DNA from: Wurfbainia villosa
Lineage: Eukaryota > Streptophyta > Magnoliopsida > Zingiberales > Zingiberaceae
Direction: 5' to 3'
Assembly: GCA_025175895.1 (NCBI GenBank)
Contig: CM045987.1
Span: 31,522,113-31,586,112 of the forward strand
Length of the DNA: 64,000 nucleotides
The translations under genes were made by a program, and so were the position numbers. Below are positions 54,781 to 64,000 of the stretch, one piece after another (position 1 is the stretch's first letter; every line of letters starts with the position of its first letter). The notes beneath the pieces are model-generated. The model was given only the letters and a program-made list of their open reading frames with translations, was not told the DNA's origin and made no database searches.

Positions 54781-55914
54781 TTATGATTCTCTAGTTCGAA
54801 CCCCTAGGTTGGGATCACCTATTACTTGATCAATAAGATTATTTGATTGTAACCTAGACTGACTCGGGTTAGGACTTATACTAGACTCATTTTCATAGTC
54901 ATATTCGGGTTTAATATTAATTGGTTCATCAATGGGTTCTGCTTCAAGTTTTGTGGGTTCATCTCCTTCATCGAATACAACATTAATGGTTTCTTTGGTC
55001 TTAAGGATTTGATTATTGTAGACCCTATAGGTTCTACTTGTGGTTGAGTATCCTAGGAATATTCCGGTGTTTGTTTTAGAGGTGAATTTTCCTAGGTAGT
55101 CCTTCATATTTAGGATATGTACCCTACATCCAAATATCCTAAAGTATTTAATGTTACGTACTCTATCATGGTAGATTTTGTATGAGGTCTTAAGGTGCCT
55201 CTTGACTAGTAGAATTCTATTTTGAACATAACAAGTCGTACTAACGGCTTCTGCCCAAAACCTATCAGGTAGGCTATACTCGTTTAAAATGGTTCTAGCG
55301 GCTTCTTGTAGGGTTCTATTCTTTCGCTCGACTAGACCATTTTGTTGTGGGGTTCTAGGATAGGAGAACTCATGGTGGTATCCGTTTAGGTTACAGAAGT
55401 CGGTGAACCTATGGTTTTCGAATTCACAACCATGATCGCTTCTAAGTCTTTTAATCTTAAGGTTCTTTTCGTTTTCTATTAACTTACATAAGTTGGTGAG
55501 TTGATCTAAGGTTTCACTTTTGTGTTTAAGGAACCTAACCTAGGTAAACCTAGAGTAGTCGTCAATTATGACTAAACAAAATTGACTTCCGTTTAGTGAC
55601 TTGGCTCCATGAGAATCGAATAGGTCCAAGTGTAGGAGCTCAAGCACACTTTTGGTTCATTCTTGGTTAGTTATTTGATGGTGTGCCCTAGTTTGTTTAC
55701 CTTGTTGACATGCATTACAAATTTTATTATCCAAGTTATTAAGGTTAGGCAAGCCTCTGACTAAACCACTCTGACTCATTTTGTGAATGAGTCTTGGGTG
55801 CGAGTGGCCGAGTCATCGGTGCCACAACCAAGATTCCTCTTGCTGTGTCATAAGACACTTGGTTGAGGAGTTGGGTAAATTAATTGTATAGATGTTGTTA
55901 TTCCTAGTTCCTTT
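54781..55914 (-). pseudogene. C integrase, truncated by D
   Basis: Segment 55107-54781 is the C-terminal part (DYLGKFTSKTNTGIFLGYST, TINVVFDEGDEPTKLEAEPI). Further upstream, in shifting frames, are FWAEAVSTTCYVQN, the Glu in GLVERKNRT (about 55325-55350), the second Asp in RLRSDHG (about 55430), the first Asp in LDLFDSHG (about 55610) and the zinc part ICNACQQGKQ (about 55700). At 55914, shortly before the preINT/protease end, D begins. Compared with B the cut lies after ccttt of the region matching 31660-31670. Confidence 0.8.
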
Positions 55915-58346
55915 TGTTGGGATGTATACTGAAAGCCTAGCTCTTTTGTATGGACATCTTTATTTTGAAATAAGAATCACATGATCATTGTTTGCACTTT
56001 ATATTTATATATATGCATATTGTCTAATATTTTACATTGTAGATAACATGGTGCCTGGGTGCGGCACAGAAGATCATGTTATCAGTCCCTTGTAGAATAT
56101 AAGTAGAGGCTCACAACCAAGATGGTTTTGGACAAACCATTGGAATGGTTGTAGTGTAGCTTGGTATTGTTTTATCTTGAACATAGAGTTACACTAGTAC
56201 ACTTAGGTGTATTGAGCAGGACCGACATAGAGGTGATTCAATTTATTCTCGATCGCATAATTGAATCGGACCTCGGATATTATGTTGTACATGCTCTTAA
56301 TCCCGATATAATAACGGGCACATGTACTTAATATTTATTTCTTTGATTTACCAGAGGGTGAGATTTCTATGGATTAAATCAATATGCCCGGTAAGTTGGG
56401 AAATGATATTATTTACATGGTGTGCCATTGATTATAGGAGGAATCCGTGTCCTATGTATTAGGTTGATGATGTCCCCTTGAGGAGCTCATAAGGTTCATC
56501 ATGTAAACCCTGCAGGTTGACTTAGTCAACATGATGATAAGGTTGAGTGGTACTACTCGAGGAGTTAGATGTTAATTAATTGATGGTCAGTAAATCAATT
56601 GATTGACGGACATTCGATATCTTAAACACGGAGAGATAAATGTACAAATAATATATGGAGCCCATATTAATTTATGGGGGTTGGTGAGGTAGTTCGATGA
56701 TGATCCTCTAGTGGAATGGAACATCATTGATGGATCAAGTTTGTGTGGTTCCGATCCATCGGGTGGCCAAGACCCAACTCCTCCTCATGGTCCCTATCGT
56801 AGCCTTATATAAACCTCATGAAGTCTAGATCAAATGATGGAAAACAAATCTCTAGATCCGACGGTTAGGATTGAATCCCTAGAACCGACGGTGGAGATTA
56901 AATCTCTAGATCCGACGGTTGAGATTAAATTTCCTAGAACCGACGGTTGAGATTAAATCTCTAGATCCGACGGTTGGGATTATTTCCTAGAACCGACGGT
57001 GGAGATTAAACCAAGGCCTAAACCTAACTCTATATAAAAGGGAGAGGAAAGGTTGGATAAGGTGGGCGGCAAGAAAATTGGGAATTAGTTCCTATATTTT
57101 TGGCTACCTCATCAATAACCAATTTTCTCCTAAGTTCTATATAAGGGAGCATGGGTTGGGCGGCAACTAAGTTTTTGGATGGTTCATGATGGATGCTAAG
57201 GAAATTAGGGTTTTGCCTAGCATTACTTGGGCGGCAAGCAACCTCAAGGAGGAAACCCTAATTAGGGTTTTGGTTCCTTAGGTTGGGCGGCCAAGGTGGT
57301 GGAGCTAGAGGGGGCGGCAACCTATGGATGAGCTTGTCTTCTTCCTTGGAGGTGGCTAGCTCCTAGATCTCTCCTCTCCACCATGCTTAGGCGGCAAGAA
57401 ACCTATGGAGGAAACCCTAATTAGATTAGGGTTTGGCTCTTTGGATTAGGCGGCTAGGTTTGGAAGTTATGGTTGGGCGGCAACTATAGGGGAAGGGCTC
57501 ATCTTCTTCCTTCTAAGGGTTGGCCGGCCACTACCTTCTCTTCCTCTACCTTGGGCGGCAAGAAATCCAAAGGAAGCTTGGTTGGGCGGCTAGGGTTTGG
57601 AAGGTAAGGTAGGTGGCAACTATAGGGGAAGTGTTCTTCTTCTTCCTAGGGTGTTGGCCGGTTCCTATCCTTTTTCCTATACCTTTGGTGGTGCCCAACC
57701 TATTCCTCTTTTCCTCTTGTTTTCCTCTTGGCCGGCGGCACAAGGAGCTAGGGTTTGTCCCTAGTTCGGTTGCTTGGTTGTTTCCATTATGTTCTCTCTA
57801 TTCTTGGGGCCGGCGGCATCAATCCTTTGTGGATTGGTGGTTGGCTCAAGCAAGAAGGGAAAGAGAGTTCTTCTTTCTTTGGATTGAAGAAGATCTAAGA
57901 ATCTTCGACTTGTGGAGGATCTTCGCCCACACGAAGTCTACAAGGAGGTTAGGACATACGATAGAAGATCAAGAGGTATAAAAGTTTCACAACTTTTATT
58001 ATTGTTCTTTTCATGTTCTTATTTGATATGCTAGCTTATGTTCTTTATGTTAGTATATGTTGATTATACTAGTTTGCATTTGCATGTATTTGTATAATCA
58101 TGGACCCCGATAAGAAACACAAAAACCGGCGATCCGTCTGTCGTCTCTTCCGCGGCTAACCGACTAGAAGAGTTGGGTTGCTTGAACAACTAGTTTGTTC
58201 AAGCGATCGCTCAAGTCATTAGCACGACGACGAATTGGTTGTGCTTAGGAAACTCATCCCATCCGGATTAGTTTTCATTAGTGAAAATTTTAATCCGGGG
58301 ACATGGGAGCCTATGAGCATTCCGAGAAATAGCACGATTGCCAACA
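55915..58346 (+). repeat. D 5' LTR
   Basis: A 2432-bp LTR, TGTTGGGATG...GCCAACA. It has reverse versions of the E array (gatccgacggttgggatta, 56850-57010) and TATA tatataaaag at 57031-57040. A long transcribed part with about a dozen gggcggcaa motifs (57060-57610) is much longer than in E. cgtctcttccgcggctaacc lies near 58140. The frame at 57613-57981 is only a repeat-composition frame. Confidence 0.9.
57031..57040 (+). promoter_or_regulatory. D 5' LTR TATA box
   Basis: tatataaaag follows the accgtcgg-type array directly, as in E. The truncated 3' LTR has the same sequence at about 63660-63669. Confidence 0.6.
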
Positions 58347-58348
58347 AT

Positions 58349-59412
58349 TGGTATCAGAGCCATGGTTTCCGGTTTTGTGTGTTTTGGATTCGGTTACTTT
58401 CATGCACATATCATATATTTTGTATGCCGGATAATAGTAGGATGTGCATAGGCTAACTTTTTGGTTGCAGGCATAAGATCCGACTATTATGGCTATATGT
58501 GTCTATGTGATTGTTTGTGTATGATTGTATATTATTTGAATCCTCGGGGTTGACGATGCTAGATTAGTATTTAATTTTTGTAATTAAATACGGCATTGTT
58601 TAGCCACTCTTTATTTTATTTTACTTTCGATCTAGATTTCATGTACACTCCCTCGAGGAGTATAGGATCGATGGATGTAAAATAAAATAGGTTTTATACT
58701 CGGCTCGGATCTCCGGATGGCTCGTACATGGCATAGGAGGAGCGGACGAGGTGGCGACACGACGGGACGCATATTGGAGAACAATGCCATAATAGTTGGA
58801 AAAAATTCTGATTTTTCCATATTTATTGCTGATTTGTTTTATATGCATGTTGTGTGTGCTTGAAAATTCCTCATTTTCAATTTACTAAGTGGGAGAGGGA
58901 TATTTTAATTAATTCCCACGGCCTCCATTACAATTTGACATGTGATGCAACAAACTTACGCGTCGGCTCTGAGTGCCTTCCTCCCCATCGGATGAGTTTG
59001 TTTGCGGATCACTAGGTCAAATAATGGTTATAGGAAATTATTTAGGAGTGTGTGTACTTCCCCATCGGTAAGGCACATAATCCGAGATAATTCCCTTAGT
59101 ATCGTGTAATGGTGCACACTTAGATGCAAATAAAAAGTATCCTCCCCATCGGAGTCACTGCTTTTATTTGTAGGGCCAAAGAGGAACCAACTATTAATTT
59201 TATTTGTCAAAAAGTAAGGTTGACAAGATAATAAAATTAATGGGTAAAACCTCCTCTTACAAATGTAGAATTCGTATACGTCCACACTATCGTGGCATGC
59301 GACATTCTCGGTGTTTTGAGGTGTTGGTTGATTTCGAGATTTTATTGTTTTGAGGAATCAATAATATTTGAAATCTGAAGCTTTGATCATTGTGATTCTT
59401 AGGATTTTCAAA
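58349..59412 (+). other. D PBS and leader
   Basis: The PBS tggtatcagagcca is at 58350-58363. The leader aligns with that of E (17198-18250). It contains three exact copies of tccccatcgg at 58982, 59059 and 59143. No gene is seen; frames on the minus strand here are chance. Confidence 0.75.
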
Positions 59413-60123
59413 ATGATCTTCAGTCCACTTATAATGATACTAAATGAAATAAACTTACTGTACCCAATTAATGTTGATTGGAAAAGAATCTAGATGTTGT
59501 CTTATCTGCTAGGAAGTACATGTATACACTCTTCAAAGAGTGTCCTCAAGCCATGGTTGTTCAAAAGGTTTCAACTTCTAAGCCGAAAGGCTAGAAGAAG
59601 GAGAAACAAAGTGGAGCAAAAGTGGTGGGAGGATCTCAGGGAGGAGTGAAGAAGCCGAAAGGCAAGTACTTCACTTACTAGCAGACCGGACATGAGAAGA
59701 AGGATTATCCCAATCCGAAGCAAGAACAAAAGTAGATCTTTTGGTCTAGTCGTTGTAACATGGTTAGCGGTGTTATCTCTGGCACTGGTGTGTAGATACG
59801 AGAGCCACTAATCATGTCGCAACACTAGGAGTTCCAGGAAACCTGACAACTAGCCAAAGGGGATATTACCATTTACTTGGGCAATGCCATGAAGATGGCG
59901 GCTATTGCAGTGGGAGATGTTTTATTTATCTTTTGAGAAAATAAAGTTTTTGGTTCTTAAGAATTTTCTTTATGTACCTTTATTTAGAAAGAATTGATTT
60001 CGGTTTCTAAATTATGGATGGATAATCTATTCCTTTTAATGACAGATTTGTTATAAAAGGAATAGGGACATTATCTATTCAGGTACATAGATAGGAAATT
60101 AATAATTTAAACCACAAGCTCCC
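59413..60123 (+). pseudogene. gag: D gag and protease remnant
   Basis: It starts MIFSPLIMILNE at 59413, like MAFNPLAVILKE of E, and soon hits a stop. Most of the capsid part (about 400 bp) is missing. The text resumes with KVSTSKPKG, a stop, and a ruined zinc knuckle (KYFTY-stop-QTGHEKKDYP, with three of the ligand Cys residues replaced by Tyr or lost). Traces of the protease (TNHVATLGVPGNLTTS-like) are frame-broken. Confidence 0.75.
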
Positions 60124-61088
60124 ATGATGCAAATTGAAGTTAATAACTCATCTTCTAATTCCGATAAGAGAAAAGAACCTTCGAAGATGAACCAAACATA
60201 TCTTTGGGATCTTAGACTTGTTCATATTAACCTGAGCAGAATTCAAAGGTTGAAAGCTGATGGACCTTTGGGTTCATTAGTGGTGGAGGATCTCCCAACC
60301 TGCGAATCTTGCTTGAAGGGTAAGATGACCAAGAGGCCTTTCAAGGCCAAGGGGTATAGATCCAAAGATGTGTTGGAATTGGTTCATTCTGATTCGTATG
60401 GTCCTATGTCTATCCAGGCAAGAGGTAGTTTTGAATATTTCGTCTTTTTCATAGACAATTATTCAAGATGACACTACGATTTGATCGTAGTGGTGAATAC
60501 CTCTTGGGAGAGTTTAGGAATTACTTATCAGAGGCTGGGATTCAATCCCAATTGTCTGCACCTGGCACACCCCAGCAGAATGGTGTAGCGTAGCGAAGGA
60601 AGAGGACTCTTATGGAGATGGTTAGAACGATGATGAGTTATTCTGACTTGCCAGATTCGTTCTGGGGATATGCTCAAGATACGGCGGTGCACATTCTGAA
60701 CTTGGTTCCATCTAAATCGGTACCTTTTACTCCCACAGAGTTATGTGGACTGGGCGAAAGCCTAGTCTAAGACATATTCAGATATGGGAGTCCAGCACAT
60801 GTGCTGAAGGCAGATACTGGTAAGTTGGAACCTCATACAGAAGTACGCATGTTCGTTGGCTATCCCAAGGGGACGAAGGGTGGTTTGTTTTATAGTCCTA
60901 GAGATCAGAGGGTGATCGTTAGTACGATTGCCAGATTTCTAGAGGAGGACTATGTGATGAACCACAAGCCCACGAGTAGGATTGTTCTTGAGGAGTTAAA
61001 AAGGGAAGTTACTTCTTTAGTACCACCGGTACAAGAGGACATACCACATGTCACTGCACCGCGTGTCACAGAAGATACCTCGTCGTAG
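60124..61088 (+). pseudogene. D integrase remnant
   Basis: Segment 60124-60471 has MNQTYLWDLRLVHINLSRIQ (zinc domain, one His changed to Asp), CESCLKGKMTKRPFKAKGY and the first Asp in HSDSYGPM. At 60472, after FFIDNYSR, about 100 bp are missing compared with E, and the text resumes in LRFDRSGEYLL. The Glu position reads VA-stop-RRKRT. Segment 60801-61088 holds the C-terminal part (GKLEPHTEVRMFVGYPKGTK). Confidence 0.8.
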
Positions 61089-61965
61089 TGGGAGGGTTGT
61101 TAGACAACCTCTTAGATTCATGTTTTTGGACAAATCTTCTGATTTGGTCCCTAGCAAACATGAACCTGATCCCTAGACATACGACGAGGCAATCCAAGAT
61201 ATAAATACAGCATCTTTGCAAAGTGCAATGAATACTGAGATTGAATCTATAGATTCAAGTCAGGTCTGGGAGCTCTTATGCATTGCAGCTCATATGGATT
61301 ATGAGGTGTGATAGATGGATGTCAAGACAGCTTTCCTTAATGGAAGTCTTGAGGAAAACATCTATTTGAAGCAACCAGAGGGATTCATTGCTAAGGGCAA
61401 AGAGCGTATTGTTTATAAGCTTAATCGGTCCGTTAATGGACTGAAGCAAGCTTTGAAGTCTTGGGACATCCTTTTTGAGGAAGAAAATCCAATCTTATGG
61501 ATTTATTCAAAGTTCGGATGGGTCTTGTGTATATCAGAGATATGACGGAAACGTAGTGGTATTTTTGTACTATACGTAGATGACATTTTGGTGGTTGGCG
61601 ACAACATCGAAGTGTTATCAGACGTAAGGGTATGGTTGTCCAAACAGTATGATATGAAGGACTTGGGAGAAGTGGGTCACAACCTTGGGGATCAAGGTTG
61701 TTGTGCTTATCCCAAGCTTCATACATAGACATAGTTTTGGATCGTTTTAGCATGCAATACTCCAAGAAGGGTTTTCTACCTTTCAGGTATGGAGTTCCTT
61801 TATCAAAGGAGATGTATCCTAGATCATCTGAGGAGATAGAGGAGATGAAGGCGGTCCCTTATGCTTCGGCAGTAGGAAGCCTCATTTATGCGATGCTCAG
61901 ACGAGACCGATATCCGCTCAGGGCATGGGTCACAGATATCAAAGTAATCCAGATGTGATATTGAC
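61089..61965 (+). pseudogene. D reverse transcriptase remnant
   Basis: The linker with PSKHEPDP is followed by QVWEL, which is joined directly to IAAHMDYEV, so about 230 bp of the RT fingers are gone. Segment 61315-61545 has MDVKTAFLNGSLEENIYLKQ, EGFIAKGKERIVYKLNRSV and LKQALKSWDI. The catalytic YVDD lies in another frame near 61575. Segment 61698-61958 has MLCLSQASYIDIVLDRFSMQ, KKGFLPFRYGVPLSKEMYP and VPYASAVGSLIYAM. Confidence 0.8.
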
Positions 61966-62507
61966 CGCGAAAGCATATATTGTAGTGCCTGAGAAGGACT
62001 AGGGATTATATGCTAGTTTACCGGGTAGACCAATTACTCCCTGTGGGTTACATAGATTCTGATTTCCAATCTGATAGGGATAACAGTAAGTCTACCTCAG
62101 GTTTTGTGTTTACTTTGGGAGGTGGAGCCATAGTATGGAAGAGTGTCCGCGTAAATGCGTGGTGGACTCTACCATGGAAGTCGATCAGTATGGCAGCCTC
62201 TTAGGCGGCCAAAGAAGCTGGGTGGCTCAGGAACTTCCTGATGGACTTGGGTGTGATTCCTGGTTTGCCCAGAACTATCACAATTTATTGTGATAATAAT
62301 GGTGCAGTTGCAAACTCGAAGGAACCACGAGCCCATAAGGTTAGTAAACACATAGAGTGCAAGTACCACCTGATACGAGAAATCGTTAAGGAGGTAGAAG
62401 TTGCTGTCGCCAAGATTGCATCAGAGGATGACCTGGTAGACCCTTTCACTAAGGCCCTTCCGCAGAGCTTTGATAGGCATGTGGAGGGAAGGGGAATCGA
62501 TGTATGA
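61966..62507 (+). pseudogene. D RNase H remnant
   Basis: Segment 62010-62204 has MLVYRVDQLLPVGYIDSDFQ and SDRDNSKSTSGFVFTLGGGA; the TMEAEYV-type catalytic block is out of frame and changed near 62170. Segment 62241-62507 has ITIYCDNNGAVANSKEPRAH, KVSKHIECKYHLIREIV and DPFTKALP. The parts match E (13945-13318). Confidence 0.8.
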
Positions 62508-62532
62508 AGAGGACAGCATAGTCTTTTAGTAT

Positions 62533-62543
62533 AAGTGGGAGAT
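62533..62543 (+). other. D polypurine tract
   Basis: aagtgggagat immediately precedes the 3' LTR and is identical to that of E. Confidence 0.85.
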
Positions 62544-63815
62544 TGTTGGGATGTATACTGAAAGCCTAGCTCTTTTGTATGGACATCTTTATTTTGAAAT
62601 AAGAATCACATGATCATTGTTTGCACTTTATATTTATATATGTGCATATTGTCTAATATTTTACATTGTAGATAACATGGTGCTTGGGTGCGGCACAGAA
62701 GATCATGTTATCAGTCCCTTGTAGAATATAAGTAGAGGCTCACAACCAAGATGGTTTTGGACAAACCATTGGCATGGTTGTAGTGTAGCTTGGTCTTGTT
62801 TTATCTTGAACATAGAGTTACACTAGTACACTTAGGTGTATTGAGCAGGACCGACATAGAGGTGATTCAATTTATTGCTGACTACATAATTGAATCGGAC
62901 CTCGGATATTATGTTGTACATGCTCTTAATCCCGATATAATAACGGGCACATGTACTTAATATTTATTTCTTTGATTTACCAGAGGGTGAGATTTCTATG
63001 GATTAAATCAATATGACCGGTAAGTTGGGAAATGATATTATTTACATGGTGTGCCGTTGATTATAGGAGGAAACCGTGTCCTATGTATTAGGTTGATGAT
63101 GTCCCCTTGAGGAGCTCATAAGGTTCATCATGTAAACCCTGCAGGTTGACTTAGTCAACATGATGATAAGGTTGAGTGGTACTACTCGAGGAGTTAGATG
63201 TTAATTAATTGATGGTCAGTAAATCAATTAATTGACGGACATTCGATATCTTAAACACGGGGAGATGGATGTACAAATAATATATGGAGCCCATATTAAT
63301 TTATGGGGGTTGGTGAGGTAGTTCGATGATGATCCTCTAGTGGAATGGAACATCATTGATGGATCAAGTTTGTGTGGTTCCGATCCATCGGGTGGCCAAG
63401 ACCCAACTCCTCCTCATGGTCCCTATCGTAGCCTTATATAAACCTCATGAAGTCTAGATCAAATGATGGAAAACAAATCTCTAGATCCGACGGTTAGGAT
63501 TGAATCCCTAGAACCGACGGTGGAGATTAAATCTCTAGATCCGACGGTTGGGATTAAATTTCCTAGAACCGACGGTTGAGATTAAATCTCTAGATCCGAC
63601 GGTTGGGATTATTTCCTAGAACCGACAGTGGAGATTAAACCAAGGCCTAAACCTAACTCTATATAAAAGGGAGAGGAAAGGTTGGATAAGGTGGGCGGCA
63701 AGAAAATTGGGAATTAGTTCCTATATTTTTGGCTACCTCATCAATAACAAATTTTCTCCTAAGTTCTATATAAGGGAGCATGGGTTGGGCGGCAACTAAG
63801 TTTTTTGGATGGTTC
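62544..63815 (+). repeat. D 3' LTR, truncated by X2
   Basis: It is almost identical to 55915-57186 of the 5' LTR, including the array (63475-63640). The match ends with ggatggttc at 63815, where X2 starts. The remaining 1.1 kb of the LTR is outside the window. Confidence 0.9.
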
Positions 63816-64000
63816 TATTGGGCTTTTCCGGGCCGCAAAAACCGCTTTTTGCGTTGCGGAAACCCCGGAAGTCCCGGCCACGGATCCGTGCGAAGAAGTA
63901 TTAAAACTAATTACATGTATGTGCTTACAAAATCCTCTAGATCTACCTTAGAACTAAGAGATAAGGATGTTACCCTTGATGCGATGCCCTTCGCAAATCC
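63816..64000 (+). mobile_element. X2: start of an LTR, inverted copy of X1
   Basis: It begins TATTGGGCTTTTCCGGGCC (first bases altered from TGTTGG). It carries a perfect 8-bp hairpin (cgcaaaaa at 63834-63841, tttttgcg at 63846-63853) and the 12-bp palindrome cacggatccgtg (63879-63890). It aligns with the reverse complement of 1-219. The element extends to the right of the window. Confidence 0.65.

Larger units (their letters stand above)
45871..55914 (-). mobile_element. C: Copia SIRE-type LTR retrotransposon, 3' portion
   Basis: A minus-strand element related to B. The 3' LTR is 45871-47032, followed by PPT, noncoding 3' region, RNase H, RT, and integrase up to 55914, where D cuts it. Gag and the 5' LTR must lie beyond D, outside the window. 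G2 (47828-53149) is inserted in the noncoding 3' region. RT reads IYVDDIIFGTTN as in B. All domains have stops or frameshifts. Confidence 0.85.
55915..63815 (+). mobile_element. D: Copia (Angela/Tork-type) element of the E family, degenerate
   Basis: Plus-strand element. The 5' LTR is 55915-58346; then PBS, leader, fragments of gag, integrase, RT and RNase H, PPT, and a 3' LTR starting at 62544 that is cut at 63815 by X2. The LTRs, leader and proteins match E in reverse. It has lost three internal pieces (middle of gag, integrase core, RT N-terminus) and has many stops, so it is more decayed than E. The right TSD is outside the window. Confidence 0.85.

Noticed and set aside
57613..57981. Open frame of 122 codons with a hydrophobic start inside the D 5' LTR
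   Set aside because: It arises from the gggcggcaa-type repeats of the LTR; the matching part of E has no such frame.
1..64000. Host protein-coding gene, tRNA or rRNA
   Set aside because: Every long frame with recognisable motifs belongs to a retrotransposon; tRNA-like words found are only the tRNA-Met primer sites of the elements.

Overview
This window looks like intergenic DNA from a large plant nuclear genome. I see no host gene, tRNA, rRNA, CRISPR array or bacterial feature. Essentially all of it is explained by LTR retrotransposons nested inside one another. The mix is SIRE-type Copia, Angela/Tork-type Copia, a chromodomain Ty3/gypsy (Tekay-like) element, long solo LTRs, and elements that carry only gag. 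This suggests an angiosperm, perhaps a monocot; the sequence does not allow me to name the species. Names such as E, F, B, T, C, G1, G2, D, H, S1, S2, X1 and X2 are labels used only in this annotation.

Layout. Bases 1-219 are the end of an LTR (X1, minus). It abuts the 3' part of a gag-only element G1 (plus, 220-1878 and 20287-21364). The 3' LTR of G1 is split by Copia element E (minus, 1879-20286). The 3' LTR of E is in turn split by Copia element F (minus, 2002-11332, TSD ctaac). Bases 21365-45870 belong mostly to an old minus-strand gag-only element H. H is interrupted by a Tekay-like gypsy element T (21858-38288, TSD tagtc), a 3.5-kb solo LTR S1 (38860-42380, TSD taccg) and a solo SIRE-type LTR S2 (44501-45575). 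T itself contains a nearly complete SIRE-type Copia element B (26851-35793, TSD tctat). At 45871 a second SIRE-type element C (minus) begins. C carries a complete gag-only element G2 (plus, 47828-53149, TSD catct), and it is cut at 55915 by an Angela/Tork-type element D (plus). The 3' LTR of D is cut at 63816 by X2, a copy of X1 in the opposite orientation.

How the parts work together. B, C, E, F and D carry or carried gag, protease, integrase, reverse transcriptase and RNase H, and T carries RT, RNase H, integrase and a chromodomain. All the pol genes are broken by stops, frameshifts or deletions, so no element here looks able to move by itself. G1, G2 and H go directly from the end of gag into about 1.1-1.6 kb of noncoding DNA, then a polypurine tract and an LTR, with no pol. 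Their LTR ends, tRNA-Met primer site and polypurine tract resemble those of the SIRE elements, so they were probably mobilised in trans by SIRE enzymes.

The most interesting points are: the recurring gag-only lineage; a segment of about 260 bp of unrelated sequence replacing part of one LTR of E; a pair of B LTRs that differ mainly at copies of a CAGTCGACTG palindrome; a 19-bp sequence repeated four times in the F leader; and a solo LTR built from four different tandem arrays. All element boundaries, TSDs and domains were read by eye. Identity statements are visual estimates.
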